Assembly: GCA_023213395.1 (NCBI GenBank)
Contig: CM041465.1
Span: forward strand, 89,535,741-89,599,740
Source of the DNA: Cycas panzhihuaensis
Taxonomy: Eukaryota; Cycadophyta
Direction of reading: 5' to 3'
DNA length: 64,000 bases
Part shown: piece after piece, positions 36,831-48,885 of the stretch
Layout: each line of letters begins with the position of its first letter
How positions within the stretch are numbered: the first letter of the stretch is position 1
The notes under the pieces: generated by a model
The model's database searches: none
Told to the model about the DNA's origin: nothing
The model's input: only the letters and a program-made list of their open reading frames with translations
Translations under genes and position numbers: made by a program

Positions 36831-38690
36831 TGCACATTTGGCTATATTTAAAGATTTTGTCTAAGCTAGAGATGCTTGGCCTTTGATAATGCTTTGGTGA
36901 GAAAGTCTACAATCTAGTCTTCTATCTTATAATGTTGAAGTTAAACTTATTGATCCTAAATTAGTTCTTTAATGTAGTGGTGTTTGACGTTAATATGCTT
37001 TATTTTGTTATGCATAATTAAGTTTTTGATCATAAAGATTATACTTTAATTATCAAAAAATATAGTTATCAATTCTTTTGATGTTGATGAAGGTCTTCAA
37101 GAATTGTTCTAAGCCATATTGCTTGTCTTCCTACTGATTCAACTTCTTTGTATTATACTTTTATTACAAATAAAGAAATTGTTGGTTATTTCTTTGTGTT
37201 TTAAGATATTGATGTTCAACTAATGTTGAATACATATTCAAAAGTTAAATTTCTATCTTAAATATTACCTACCTAATTTACATCTAAATAACCAATCAAA
37301 TTAACTTTGTTTGATGGAGTATACTGTAGTTTATAATTCAATATTTCTTTGATGTATCTTAGGATTCCTTTTATTATTTCTTTCATTGGTTTTGACATGA
37401 ATCTTAAAGTTAAGTTCACTACATATGTTATGTTTGGTCAAGTATTCATTAAGGAAATCAGATTTCTTATCAATTGATGATATATAGTAGAATTAACTAA
37501 AATAAAATCTTCATTTTTACTTAACTTTAGTTTAAGTTTAACAAGAGCAAAACTTGACTTAAACTCACTTATGTTGAATTTATTCAATATGTTTACAGTA
37601 ATTTACTTTATGACATATGGATGCCACTTTTACTATGTCAAATTTCCATGCCAAGGAAATAATTTAGTTGTCCCAAATTTGTCATTTTAAATTCTAAATT
37701 TATGTTATCCTTAAATTGCTAGAATATTTCATTACTATTACCTATATAGGTAAGATCATCAATATAAAGTGTAATTAAGGGGTTCAAATATATATATTTT
37801 TGATGTACAAATTTAGATGACCACCATTATTTAAATGAAGAACTTGTAATTTGATGAGCATAATTTTGATGACCACTATTATTTGAATGAAGAAATTATA
37901 ATTTATAACCACTTTGTCTTTTAACCATAACTTTGAACTTAATTTCAAAAATATTTTAGATTTTTCTCTAAGAAAATATATCTAAAATTTTCTTGTAAAT
38001 CATTAATAAGAATGAAGAAGAATTTGGCATTTCTAAATATTAGTGTTCTCATTAGGCCATATAAATCTATATGTACCAAATGAAGTGGATATTTAGATTA
38101 AATTTTTGAGTTTAACAAACTTTCTCTATGTTGCTTTTCATAGATGCATCCTTTACATACTTAATTATTACCTTGAATGAATGGAAGCCTAGTAACTACC
38201 CTTTTTTCTTTAAGGAAATAAATGTACCATAATTGAGACGTTTAAATATATGATGCCAAATTATGTTCTCATTTGAAAATGAAGTATCAAAGACTTGAAG
38301 AGGTGGAGAACGTATACGTTTGAATAATCTACCTTTTATTATTTAGCTTTTAGCAACTACCACACCCTTATTTAAATTATCACTAATTTCACATTCTCCA
38401 TTATAAAAATCTACCTTGTATTATTGTTCTATTATTTGTCCAATAGATAATAAGTTTTTCTTCAATCTAGGTGCAAATAAGGCATTCTAAAAGTTATTAT
38501 TTTTTCAATCTTAGTTTGAATTATCATAACTCCTTGTCCTTGAACTTCTTAAGTATTGTTATTTTTTAAAATAACTTTCCTTTTATTGTATTCTTTTTGA
38601 ACTTTATAAAATATAGCTACGTTACATGACATATGTGTTGGATAACTAAAATCAATATACCATTTATTTATTTTATTAGAAGATTAAATA
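36831..38690 (-). pseudogene. Pol of copia element F: integrase, RT, RNase H (deleted and decayed)
   Basis: Read leftward: a pre-integrase and integrase part with CKGCIYEKQHRESL and HLVHIDLYGLMRTL (near 38060), then a break at about 37810-37910. The RT catalytic block LYIDDLTYIGNSNE (near 37755) follows, with FKMTNLGQLNYFLGMEI, and RNase H with NKIKHINVKHHYIKEL and the IVDFLTKALSKAKH block (near 36880-36960). The distal integrase core and the N-terminal half of RT are missing. A 52-bp-offset duplication lies at the break. Nonsense codons are dense. The protein could not be functional. Confidence 0.8.
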
Positions 38691-38691
38691 T

Positions 38692-39760
38692 TTAAACTTG
38701 TATAGAAATATTTTTATTTCTATTTATTTTTATATTGGCCATATTATTTATGTGACATTCATATGAAAAATGTTCTTGCACTAAACACTTGTAATAATTT
38801 GGAATGAATACTCTTCCTCTTCTAATTCCTTTAAATAATGTTCTTACTCTTCCTCTTGAAAAGCTTCTTCCTCTTAATCTTCCTCTCACTATCTAAAATT
38901 ATCCTTATTGTCCTTATCCATACCTATAATTACTCTATCTAAATTTTGATGTTGATGATGATGCTAATATCGGTCCTTGTCTTAATGTATATGCTTGTGC
39001 TAGTGTTAGTCTTTGAGCTGGCCTTTGTGGTCTCCTAAAATTTTCCCTCATGGTTGCCTTAGAAGTATAGGCTTATTCCAAATTATCAATTAAACTTTTC
39101 TTTTCTTCTTTTGTTAATAACATTGAGAGTAACTCATCAATCTTTAATGTTGATAAGCCCTTAGTCACTACGATTGTTGTAGTTATAGTTTTATATTTTC
39201 TTATCTCTCTAGTACCTTAAAATATTTTCTACAACTCTTTAATCACATACTTATTCACTAATGAATTTAATTAATTTATAATATCCTAAACTCTATTAAC
39301 AAATGCATTGAAAATTTTAGAAGGAGACATCTTGAGATTTTTAAAATTCCTTCTAAGTAATGAATTCTAATTTTAGTACCTCCTTCAAATAAACTTTTCA
39401 AAGTATTCCAAGCATCATGAGAAGTAGTAAGATTATAAATTCAAAGAAATATAACATCATGAAAAGTAAAAAATATATGAGGGAAAGTGCCTTGCTATAA
39501 TTCCTTTCAAGTTCACCTTTAAATTTCTCTTCATATGGAGTCAACTAAGTTATAGGAGAAATATGAATAAGAACAATATAACCTCAAAAAATAATCTTCC
39601 ATAATTGCCTCATTTGTAAAGTGAGGTTTATTCTTCTTGACTATAAAAAGTAATTTCATCTATCAAACTTAGGAATCACTAATAAATTTGAAGTAGAAAT
39701 TGATGACAATGAGAGATCCATTGTAAATGAAGATAAGTAACCCAAACTTGTAAAATCAAC
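38692..39760 (-). pseudogene. Gag of copia element F
   Basis: Minus-strand reading from about 39730: STSNLLVIPKFDR, then HDAWNTLKSLFEGG, the KIDELLSMLLTKEEKKSLIDNLE stretch, an Arg/Gly-rich region (RGRLRGRSFSRGRVRT) and a knuckle remnant YYKCLVQEHFSYEC near 38750-38790. These are blocks of the copia UBN2-type Gag. The first Cys of the knuckle is Tyr, which again fits a G->A change. The 65-residue open stretch at 38692-38889 is the best-preserved part. Confidence 0.75.
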
Positions 39761-41464
39761 CATAAATATAAATTAATCACAATTGTAATTAGGAGTATTA
39801 GGAGCAAGCACAATCAAGCATATATATGCTCCTTAAAAATGGGATATACACCATCACCTATCCATTTCATTAGGAGTACCTTCTATCTCTTTTAAACTTT
39901 ATTAATGAGATTAATTAGGCCACCACTAAGGTTGAAAATAAGCTTCCTCTAGGGCCAAAAATTAAGCTTTAATATTTATGAAATATTTCTCAAAAATTAC
40001 ATCAAAATGATCATCAAATATTTATGAAATTTTTTTTTATTAGATACCATGCGGGGTTCTAAACAAAGTGTTAGATTTAGCTAAAAATATTTCAATGAAA
40101 ATAGCTCCAAAATACTTCAATTTATTTATCAAAATAATTATCTCTAAATTATGGTCATAATAGTTTAGATAGTCTACAAATCATACTCATGTTTCTAATA
40201 TTATGATTAAAATAACATAAGTACCTTAAAATTAGACCAAAAAATAAATTTTAGGGCCTTTAGCCCCTTTTTCCCTTTAACTATGGTCACCTAGTGAGTG
40301 TATATGATTGGAGGCTAGAATGAAGGAAGCTCCATAGACTTGAAGGAAAATTTTAATCTAACTTAATATTTAGAAAACTTTGTAAAATAAATATAAGTTG
40401 TGGTTGATTATTTAAAAAATAATTTACATTTAACTTCAAATCTGTGCATAACCAAATTTGAATGATTGATCAAAATGATGACTGAATCAAATAAAATTAC
40501 TTAAGTAAGCTTCATAGTGCTATATTAGTTAGGTTTTATGCTTGTGTAGAGGCTATCATATAGAAGAGAGGGAGCATCAGCTATAGAGCCATAAATTTAT
40601 TATTAGATAGGAGCTTCAACATAAGATTTCTTTATATGATTGCCCAGGAGCTAAAGCAGGGGTTAATCTTCGCTTCATAGGAGGCATGAGCTAGGTCACA
40701 AAATGTCACTTTTCCAGAGTACAAGCTTCAAATATATTTGACATAATAGAATATATGAATAATCATATAGAGAACTACACTCTTCATAACTAATGATAAA
40801 TGGTACAGTGACATGAGATCTTTATGACTTGATATATAGTAAGAATAGACTACATGGGTGTGGTGTAATTTACTATAGTAATGGGGACAAGGGCTTCCAC
40901 AGAGGTAATGTACCTTAACTACAATTATGTAAGGTTTATAGGAGTGATGATGTTGATGCTTCACATGCTTATAAAAGACATAGCTTATGCACATACGACT
41001 TGCATAAATAATGGAGGAAATGAGTATAATCTCAACCAGAGTGGTTCATGTATAAATGGAACAAAGAATAACTCAGTGTCAGTTTCATTAGATAAAATAG
41101 GGTGGTCCAAATTTGACAAGAAGTAGTTCAAACTATGATAAAATAGAGTAAAAAGAAGACAAATTAGACATAAATGGCCTTGAATGTGATGAACATTATT
41201 TTTTTGTTACTTGAGCATATACTTACAATGGAGTTTAATGGATCTAAATAGATTTACCATTTTCATAATTGGGAAAGGGTATTGAGTCATAAAAGTAGGC
41301 CTTTGATAAAATTTTGATAGGCTTTCTTTAAAGTAAATAAATTGATTAAATTAATAGATGTATGACTTATAAAATAGGCTTGAAGTGATAATATTGACTA
41401 ATAGTCTTTAATTGAGTAGAACTTCATTACATCACCATGTTTCAATTTCTCATCTTCACGAGTC
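39761..41464 (-). other. Long 5' leader of element F
   Basis: About 1.7 kb between the PBS and Gag without a recognised domain. The open stretches at 40728-40994 and 40881-41126 have no support. A second TGGTATC (minus strand, near 40045) resembles a PBS but has no LTR next to it. Confidence 0.5.
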
Positions 41465-41476
41465 GCTTTGATACCA
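41465..41476 (-). promoter_or_regulatory. Primer binding site of element F
   Basis: The minus strand reads TGGTATCAAAGC, directly adjacent to the 5' LTR. It matches the initiator Met-tRNA site (TGGTATCAGAGC) with one change. Confidence 0.87.
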
Positions 41477-41722
41477 TGATAGAAATGTAACTAGAGGATA
41501 TCATAACCTAGGAACGATTGAATAGTATTAAAATAATGTCATTTTGAACCTTAATCATAATTATCTTACATCTCACCTTGTAGGTGTATTTACAATCATG
41601 CAATGGGCATATGTAGGATTATTTGCTACACTTACAACCTATAAGATTTGGCCTTTATATTGACCAATTATACATGACCTTTTACTTAGCCAATTTTATT
41701 AAATGTTCATTATATTATAATA
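41477..41722 (-). repeat. 5' LTR of copia element F
   Basis: Plus-strand start TGATAGAAATG, end TTATAATA. It aligns along its length with 36575-36819. Confidence 0.88.
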
Positions 41723-41727
41723 GAGAT
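41723..41727. repeat. Target-site duplication of element F (right copy, GAGAT)
   Basis: Identical to 36570-36574. Confidence 0.88.
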
Positions 41728-42189
41728 CATCTAGTAATCCTTTATATAAAAAGTGGATAGGTAGCCTTCAAAACTTTAAGTTGGCCTTACCTACCTTACT
41801 ATAGAAAAATATTGACATGATAACCTAGTTTTAGTATTTTCTTTATAGTGGGATGAGCCCTACCTGCTAGGTTATTTACCCCTCAAGTTCTCTAAATCCC
41901 TAGGTTGATATTTTCACATTTTGATTAGGTGATACATATTCACTATCACTCAATTAGGTCCCCCTATATTAATATTATTTCTAACTTATAAAATATGGAC
42001 TCAAATATGATCTTAGTCTCACACATGTTATACAGATTACTTTAGGTGCAAAATGAGGGCATCGAATTTCTATGCCAATAATAGAGATATGTAATTCCTT
42101 GGGATATGTATTGGCTGATGGTCATAGTCCAATGGAAAAATGTCATGGTAGTAAAATATAATATGAAGCTCAAATTTTGAGCTTAGATT

Positions 42190-43000
42190 CCACTTTTTTC
42201 ACTATATAAGAGGCGAAAGTTAATGAATTTAACTTGAGCATGTATATTTAATCCCTAAGCTCAGGCAAAAGATTTACTTAGTATAATTGTATAACCTCTT
42301 CTTCAAGTACAATAATTTTGAGTTAGATTTTATTAAAATGTTTTATGAATTGTTTCATTGAAGCCTCATCTTTTAAATAATAGGAATGTTGGACCTTATA
42401 GGGGATTGAGTTGGGACCTTTAATATATTTATAAAGAGCCTCAACAAAACTATCACAATTTGGTAACATTCATATTTTGTTCCAATTCTATTTCCACATA
42501 TAGATATGGCCTTCTAAATAAATGATGGAAAGTTGGGTTTGATCTATAATGCCATAAATAAGAATGCTAACAAAGGATACTTTGAGATTTATAAGCCACT
42601 CCTCAATAACCACATGATCTTTGGTGCTGAAATTAAGGATGATAAGCTACTTCTTATAGGTTATTGATTTCCTAATTATGATGTGGGTATATACTTAAGA
42701 TGAGTCTAACAATTTATAATTATTATCCAGAATGAGAAATAATTAGTTCTTTAAGTCATCAATTATATCCTAAAGGCTTTTAATGGGCTACTAAAGTGTC
42801 TTAGTGGGACCCTTAATGAGCTTAAGATGGTTGGTGATATTGTCTCTACTGGCCATTTAAATTTGGCTCTTATATTGGAACCCAATCAACTTATGCTTAT
42901 TGGATCTCAACTCCAAGGCTTGAAGGATATTTGACACCACTTTTAGATTAGTATAAAACTAAATAGGCTTGGGCTAAGGTTGGGTTTGACTTTAGGGAGG
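42190..43000 (-). pseudogene. Ty3/gypsy-like Gag remnant
   Basis: One minus-strand frame, with stops, reads DHVVIEEWLINLKVSF, then QLSIIYLEGHIYMW, CDSFVEALYKYI, YYLKDEASMKQFIKHFNKI and LLPELRDxIYMLKL (about 42190-42600). The order W-L, A/S-x-x-Y-L-x-G, W, F-x-x-A, F-x-x-F, L matches the capsid-type retrotransposon gag domain (PF03732 type). The upstream part to about 43000 stays in the same frame without a named domain. Stops are at likely Trp sites. No zinc knuckle, protease or RT can be linked to it. The solo LTR at 43040 lies just upstream but is of a copia family, so it is a separate insertion. Confidence 0.6.
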
Positions 43001-43039
43001 AAGAATAACTAGATAAATGAGGAAAGAAATGTTTAGTTA

Positions 43040-43687
43040 TGTTGAGAAGATAAGGTCCCAACCTTGAAACTACCACCAAGATCTAACTATTCTTGCAACT
43101 AGTTACAGAAATCAAAACTAAAAATTACATGTAAGTTCTTAAACCAGAGATAAAATAATAAAATGAACAAGAAATCCAAGCATCACAAATACACCTGATA
43201 TAACATGGTAAAACCCCAGCAGTGTGCTAGGGAAACATCCACATACGAAAGGTATCGATCTTTATTATTATAAAATGGAGAAAATGTACATAGTCCTATA
43301 GCAGAGTGCTCACAACAATAACAACCAATAGCCCAACTCCTCAAAGTACATTGAACACAACCAATATAACATGAGAAATACCATAAATCAGGTTACATGA
43401 GAGGGTCATCCAAGGCACAAATCTTGACCGTAGAATCTAGGGTATTTTTAGTGAACGACCCTGATTCTCTTTACAATTTAATATACTTTTAGTGCTAAAT
43501 TTTTAGGTTTGGGGATATCACCCCCGAACCCCCTCTTTGCAGGGGGCGTTCCATAGCCTCCCCCCCCCATGGCCAAGGGGGGCTCTCACCCCCGTTGGAA
43601 CCCCCCAAGGAAGGTTTAGGGGGGAAACTGCATTGCCAACCTATCAAAATTTTAGCCTCCTAACCATTGTTGTCACATTACCCAACA
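43040..43687 (-). repeat. Solo LTR (648 bp), same family as element E
   Basis: Plus-strand ends TGTTGAG...CCCAACA, a short terminal inverted repeat. It matches 62714-63362 along its whole length but has no Pol or primer site beside it. Flanking 5-mers AGTTA (43035-43039) and AGTCA (43688-43692) agree at 4 of 5 bases, fitting an aged target duplication. It probably arose by LTR-LTR recombination. Confidence 0.83.
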
Positions 43688-45703
43688 AGTCAAGGGCTAA
43701 TTAAATGTAAAAATAAAATTGGAAAGGGGTGACTAAAGTGTCCATATAAAAATTATGATTAAAATTCAAAAATGAGTATAAGATTATTATTTTTTAAATG
43801 TGCATATGGAAATATAAATAAAGTAGGACTAAGGTTAAGTTATATGGTATTTAAGTGTAAATTAAAATATTGGACTAGAGAAAATAAGATTACATATTAG
43901 TAGTACAGGGATGCAAAGGTTCTATAAGTTCAAACAAATGTTAAGATACAAAAAATGATAATATAGAGATAGTTAAGACAAAGATATAGAAATGTCAAAG
44001 GGAGGGACATACAATATAAAGATACCCATAGATAGAGGATGTAAATTATTAAGAATGAGAATGTTGGGGTACCCACAAATGGAGGATGCTGAGAATAAAA
44101 ATGTAGAGATGCCTATAATTAGAACAAAAATGTAGGAACTAAATTTTATAAAAAAACAAGAAGGAAAAGAAAAAGGGATAATGAAGAAGGACAAAGAAGA
44201 ATATAAATTGCTAGTGAGTGTGAAGCTCAAGATACTAATATTTAATACCACTCATAATAAGTTGAAGACCTATTACTTATGAGTGATGACTTCAACGATA
44301 GATTTAATATAGCTTACAGGGGAAAGAAACGACAAAATATGCATGGAGAACTATGAACAATGACATTCTAAGAAGAGAAAATTAAATCCATATCAAGGAA
44401 TTATTTGATTTATAAGTTGATAAGTTCTAGATTATGATAACACCATCAAGGACCACTTGTGTGAAGGAATTTTAGGATTTAAAGAAAAAGGAAGAATGTA
44501 GTTCATAGGGAGGGGGTAGTTCACTGTAATGGTGATTCCTATGGGAAAATTATCTTTATAATATTAACATTTTTTGTAATATAGAGAAGTTATTTGGAAA
44601 GATCCTAGTCAGTAGTCTTATGTGTATATTATCTTGGTCTTGTAATTATCTTTTAAACTTGTTTTCATTTTTGTTTTTATTAGAATATCACACAACAACA
44701 TTTTCATCAAGTATACTATAGTCATAGGGGCATTAGAAGATGCAATATGTGCTTAAGTTAGTTATATATTACTTTGAATTGACTCTCTTCTAGTGTCTTA
44801 AAAACTAAGTTAGACTTGTAAAGTGTAGAATCCCAAACTTTATGTTTTTGTAAACTTAATCAAGTCTCTACTTAGATATTTCTCATATGCCCAAACTTGT
44901 GACATATAAAGAGCCTAGAATATAGAAATAGACTTTTTAGTAAACATGATCTTCAAGTAGTTCCTTTAGTAGAAGTGACATATTGATGATGTTAAATATC
45001 TTACATCATCTCTTTTAAGAGCTTCCATCATCAAAGGGGCAAATGCTCATTAGTTTCTAGCCCCCCCCCCCTCCCCCTAAAAAAGTGATCATATATGTTT
45101 TTTGTTTTCTTTTCTTTTTCTTAGTAATAATGTGATATGATATAATATGAGAATATATAAATTTTAACTTGTGACATAAACTTAAAAGTATATAATAACC
45201 AAGATTAATTAGCTCTTAAAGATAAAATGGCTTAAATTATATGAAATTCCCTTAATCTCTTACTTTTATTTCTCAATGAAAGCACACATTATACTATTTT
45301 ATTATTTGTCATAGTTTTCTAAAGAGACTATAATTTTCTTAGTGTAATTTCCTAAAAAACTATAATATTCTCTCTATTTATTCACCATAGTTTCCCTCTA
45401 AAAATTGTGATATTTATCAAGTTTTCTAGAAAACTATGTTCATTATTATGGTTGTACCAAGTTCTCAGATTTGTTCCATTGACCACGATTTTGATTATTG
45501 ACTAAAACTACAATCTCCTTAGTAAACCATAATTTTCTAAAAATTTAATATAGTTTGTAAAGAAGATCATAGTTTTGAGAAACATTTATCATAATTTTTT
45601 GAAATATAAATAGGAAAAATATTCATTCCATTTTTCTTATACCTCAACTCTATTATCATATATTTTTCCACTTTTAAAAGTACTAATAAATAATTTAATA
45701 CTC
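43688..45703. other. AT-rich stretch without recognised gene
   Basis: No supported ORF. It holds a degenerate tandem array of about 41-48-bp units (about 44020-44130) and a C-rich run (45061-45078). Confidence 0.5.
45061..45078. repeat. Poly(C)-rich run
   Basis: Ten C, one T, five C and CT in AT-rich surroundings. Confidence 0.85.
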
Positions 45704-48700
45704 TTTTTTTGATATAGTTTAAATAAATGAGGGGATTAAAAGGGGATCCAACCCCTATACATAATTTACCAAATCAATTACATGAATCCACCATGATAAG
45801 ATCATGGCCTAGCTTCCTAGAAATACCCAACCTAACATATTGTTAACCCTTCCCTGCCATGACAAGCTCAATAGCTAGGTTTGTAAATCCAATCTAATTG
45901 GGTCACTGGTAACCAGTGCCAACCTAGAAAATTAATTAGAGTTAGTGCCCCTAAATCTTTCCTGAATAGACCCATAATCTCCTCAGAAAAATTGTCCTTC
46001 CACACTACATCCCTTCTAGACTGAACCCCCAAAATAACTAAACTATCTGCTATCCTATTTCCTTCCTTATAAATGTGATTCACCTAAACTTTTTTTTCTC
46101 CTTTGAAGAGACTCCTTAGCATCATTAATTATGGACCTATACTTCCAGTCTGACTTTACTTCCCCTTTGATCAGTTTTATCACGTTTAGGGAATCCCCTT
46201 CTATAATGACTATTGGGATCCCATCTTAAGATACTAGATCTATAACTTTACATATCACTTCAAGCTCTACTTGATGATTTGTTCATATCCTATAATAGTC
46301 AGTGAAAGCCTAGAGCACTTTACCTTCTTTGTCCCTACATAGCCCCTGCCGCCCTGCCTTGTAGGGGTTACCTTTTGACGCTCCATTGAAATTTACTTTA
46401 ACTTAATTCTCTGGTGGAGGGCTCCATGTTCCCTGCCTCTTCGTCTTCACCTTTAATTTAGGATTCTCTATGCCCTATTTTGCCAAAATCCACCTTTCCT
46501 TAAGGGGAGTAAGGTTGTCTTCCTTCTCCTTTAGGGTCTCTTTTAAGGAAGTAGTAATCATCCCAAAGAGTTTTAATTCATTCATACCTTTATCTTGAAA
46601 GATGTGCCTATTCATTTCTTTCTATATATTCCACACCAACATAGGTAAAGAGGATTTTCATAAGAAACTTAGAGTCCTACACCTAAAGATGTAGGTCCAG
46701 GCGTAAGCTAATTCCTTCACAATCCTAGATAAAATCCAAGCTACCTTGAAGGTACTCCATAACTTTGCCCATACCTCCCTCATATAGGGACATTGTAATA
46801 GTATATGATCCAAGGATGACTCCTCTTGAAGGCAAAGAATGCATTTGTTCATTGGCGAGACACCTGTCTTCCTTAGATTATCTAAGGTTAGTATCTTATT
46901 CTTGAGGTAGAGCCACCAGAAGATGGCAACCTTGGGGATTAACCCCAATTTCCATACTCCCCTAAGTAGCTTATTTTCATTTATACCTTTCTCAGAAATA
47001 AAAAATAAATAGCCAATTTTGATAGAGTAGTCCCATGAGGGGGAATTCGGCCATACTGAGGAATCATTCTTGGGGTATCTAGGAATGTAGATTTTATTTA
47101 TCTCATTCTTGAGGGCTTTAATTTGCTACTCTCCAACATATTTAGGAGGAATTTCTTCAAAACATTTCCAATTCTTCATATTCCCATGGACTTCCTCATT
47201 TCACCTTTTTACCATGGATACTTTCATAGATATCCTAGATAGGAGTGAGAATATGTCTCTTATTTAGTTGGATGTGGTCATATTAGATATCCTCCCAAAA
47301 GTCAATTATCTTTCAATCTCCTACATACCACTAAGCCCTCGATGCTAGCATCTTCCTTACATAAACTAAACTCCTCCAAATAGTAGAACCCTAATTTCCT
47401 AGGATGTTGTGCTTCAAGTATTAGTTATCTTTGATATATTTATGAGTAACGATCTTTTTCCAAGACCTCTCCTCCTCTTTTGCAAGGCTCTAGCCCAATT
47501 TGGCTACTAGGACTCTATTGAAACAAGTTATATCCTTGACGTTCAAGCCACCTACCTACTGAGGGAGGCAAACTTTCTCCCAGGATACTAAATGAATTAT
47601 GTCCCTATCCTCATCCCTAAACCATAGGAATATTTTCTAAATAGACTCTAGGGTATTTATGACCTTCCCTAGACACCTAAACAAAGACATCATATAGGTA
47701 GGTATATTCTGAAAGGAGGCCATTAATAGTTGAAGTTTCCTAGACTAACTCAATAAATCCCACTTCCAGCCTATTAGTTTATTTTAAACTTGACTAATAA
47801 TCAAATTCTAGAGGTCCTTCTCCATTCTTCCTATGAATAGAGGCATGCTAAGGTATAGAGTAGGAAGATTCATGATGCGCATTTCTAGGATCTTATTGAT
47901 AACTCTCTCAGTCCTCTCCATAGTATTTAGAAAGAAAATATTGCTCTTATTTAAGTTGACCTTATTATTCATTGATGCCTAAAACCTTTATAGCTCTACG
48001 TTTATAACTCTAGCTTCCTTTATGGATGCTCTACTCATCAAAATATTGTCATCCATAAAATGCTAGTGAACAGCATTATCAACACCTGAGGTGGGCTTTA
48101 GGATCACAATCTTCCTAATTCTCCTGGCCTCCTCCATAGACTTGCCCATCAATTTGACCATGATGATGAATAGGTACAAGGCTAAGGGGTCCCCTTGTCT
48201 TAGACCTCTAAAGCCTAGAAAAAAGGCAGAGGAAGTGCCATTTACTATCACTAAGAAGTTTGACTTTGTAATATAACTCTATATATATTTCCTCCACCGG
48301 TTACCAAAGGTGAAGGCTCTAGTGCATTCTATCAAGCACCCCCATGATACCCTATCATAAGCCTTTGAGATGTCAATCTTCATAATCATATTGAGTAGGC
48401 CATTTCATGAACAAGGATGATTCCATCTAGGATTTGTTTACCTTTTACAAACCCATCTTGACTTGGGCCTATAATCAAAAGGAGGATTTCCTATAGACTG
48501 TTAGCTAGGATCTTGGCTAAGATTTTACACTTTACATTGCATAAACTAATAGGCTTGAAGTCCTCCATTTTTTTTTCATCACCGTTCTTTGGAATTAAAA
48601 CCAGGAAAATGGCCTACCATTCACCATGAATCTTTCCATTCTCAAAGAATTCCTTCACAGCTTCTCAGAGGTCATCTTTGATGATATCCCAATACTCCTA

Positions 48701-48885
48701 GTAAAAACCAGGCAAGAATTCATGGAGACTAGGAGCTTTCTCTCTCTTCATGCCAAACATGGCTTTCCTCGTCTCTTTCATTAAGAAAGGGGCTTTTAAA
48801 GCTTAATTCACAGCATTTCTAACCTTATTAGGGATCGAGGCCAATATCTCTCATAACCAATTTGATACTAATGGAGGTAAGTGGA
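45704..48885 (-). mobile_element. 5'-truncated L1-type LINE-2
   Basis: Same orientation and domain order as LINE-1 but without endonuclease or ORF1. It starts inside RT at about 48885 and ends with a short A-tail (T7 on the plus strand, 45704-45710). The 3' untranslated parts of LINE-1 and LINE-2 resemble each other (both have a GGGG-TTAAAAGGGG-type segment), so they are related families. 5' truncation is the usual outcome of target-primed reverse transcription. No clear target duplication was found. Confidence 0.85.
45868..48885 (-). pseudogene. LINE-2 ORF2 remnant: RT, zf-RVT and RNase H
   Basis: Reading leftward: PFLMKETRKAMFGM, then the [27 protein letters not shown] stretch (RT, near 48540-48620), QDGFVKGKQILDGIILVHEM, then FRGLRQGDPLALYLF (48063-48251) and HFMDDNILMS (near 48045-48060). 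Next come LYLSMPLFIGRM and VGGLNVKDITCFNRVL. The zf-RVT is CILCLQEESSLDHILLQC in a 96-residue open stretch (46658-46948). The RNase H part has NFNGASKGNP-like sequence near 46370 and HIYKEGNRIADSLVILG (45868-46083). Stops and frameshifts break it throughout. Confidence 0.85.

Larger units (their letters stand above)
36575..41722 (-). mobile_element. Ty1/copia retrotransposon F (5,148 bp, two LTRs, internal deletion)
   Basis: Two LTRs of about 245 bp in the same orientation, a Met-tRNA-type PBS directly next to the right-hand (5') LTR, a polypurine tract (ACTCCCCCAAAA on the plus strand, 36819-36830) next to the left-hand (3') LTR, and a perfect GAGAT duplication define it. Transcription runs leftward. 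The LTRs differ at roughly one site in five by eye, so F is older than C. Pol is internally deleted between integrase and RT, and the coding region is full of stops. Confidence 0.9.

Noticed and set aside
40045-40052. TGGTATC on the minus strand as a second PBS in F
   Set aside because: No LTR edge adjoins it, and the true PBS abuts the 5' LTR at 41465-41476.
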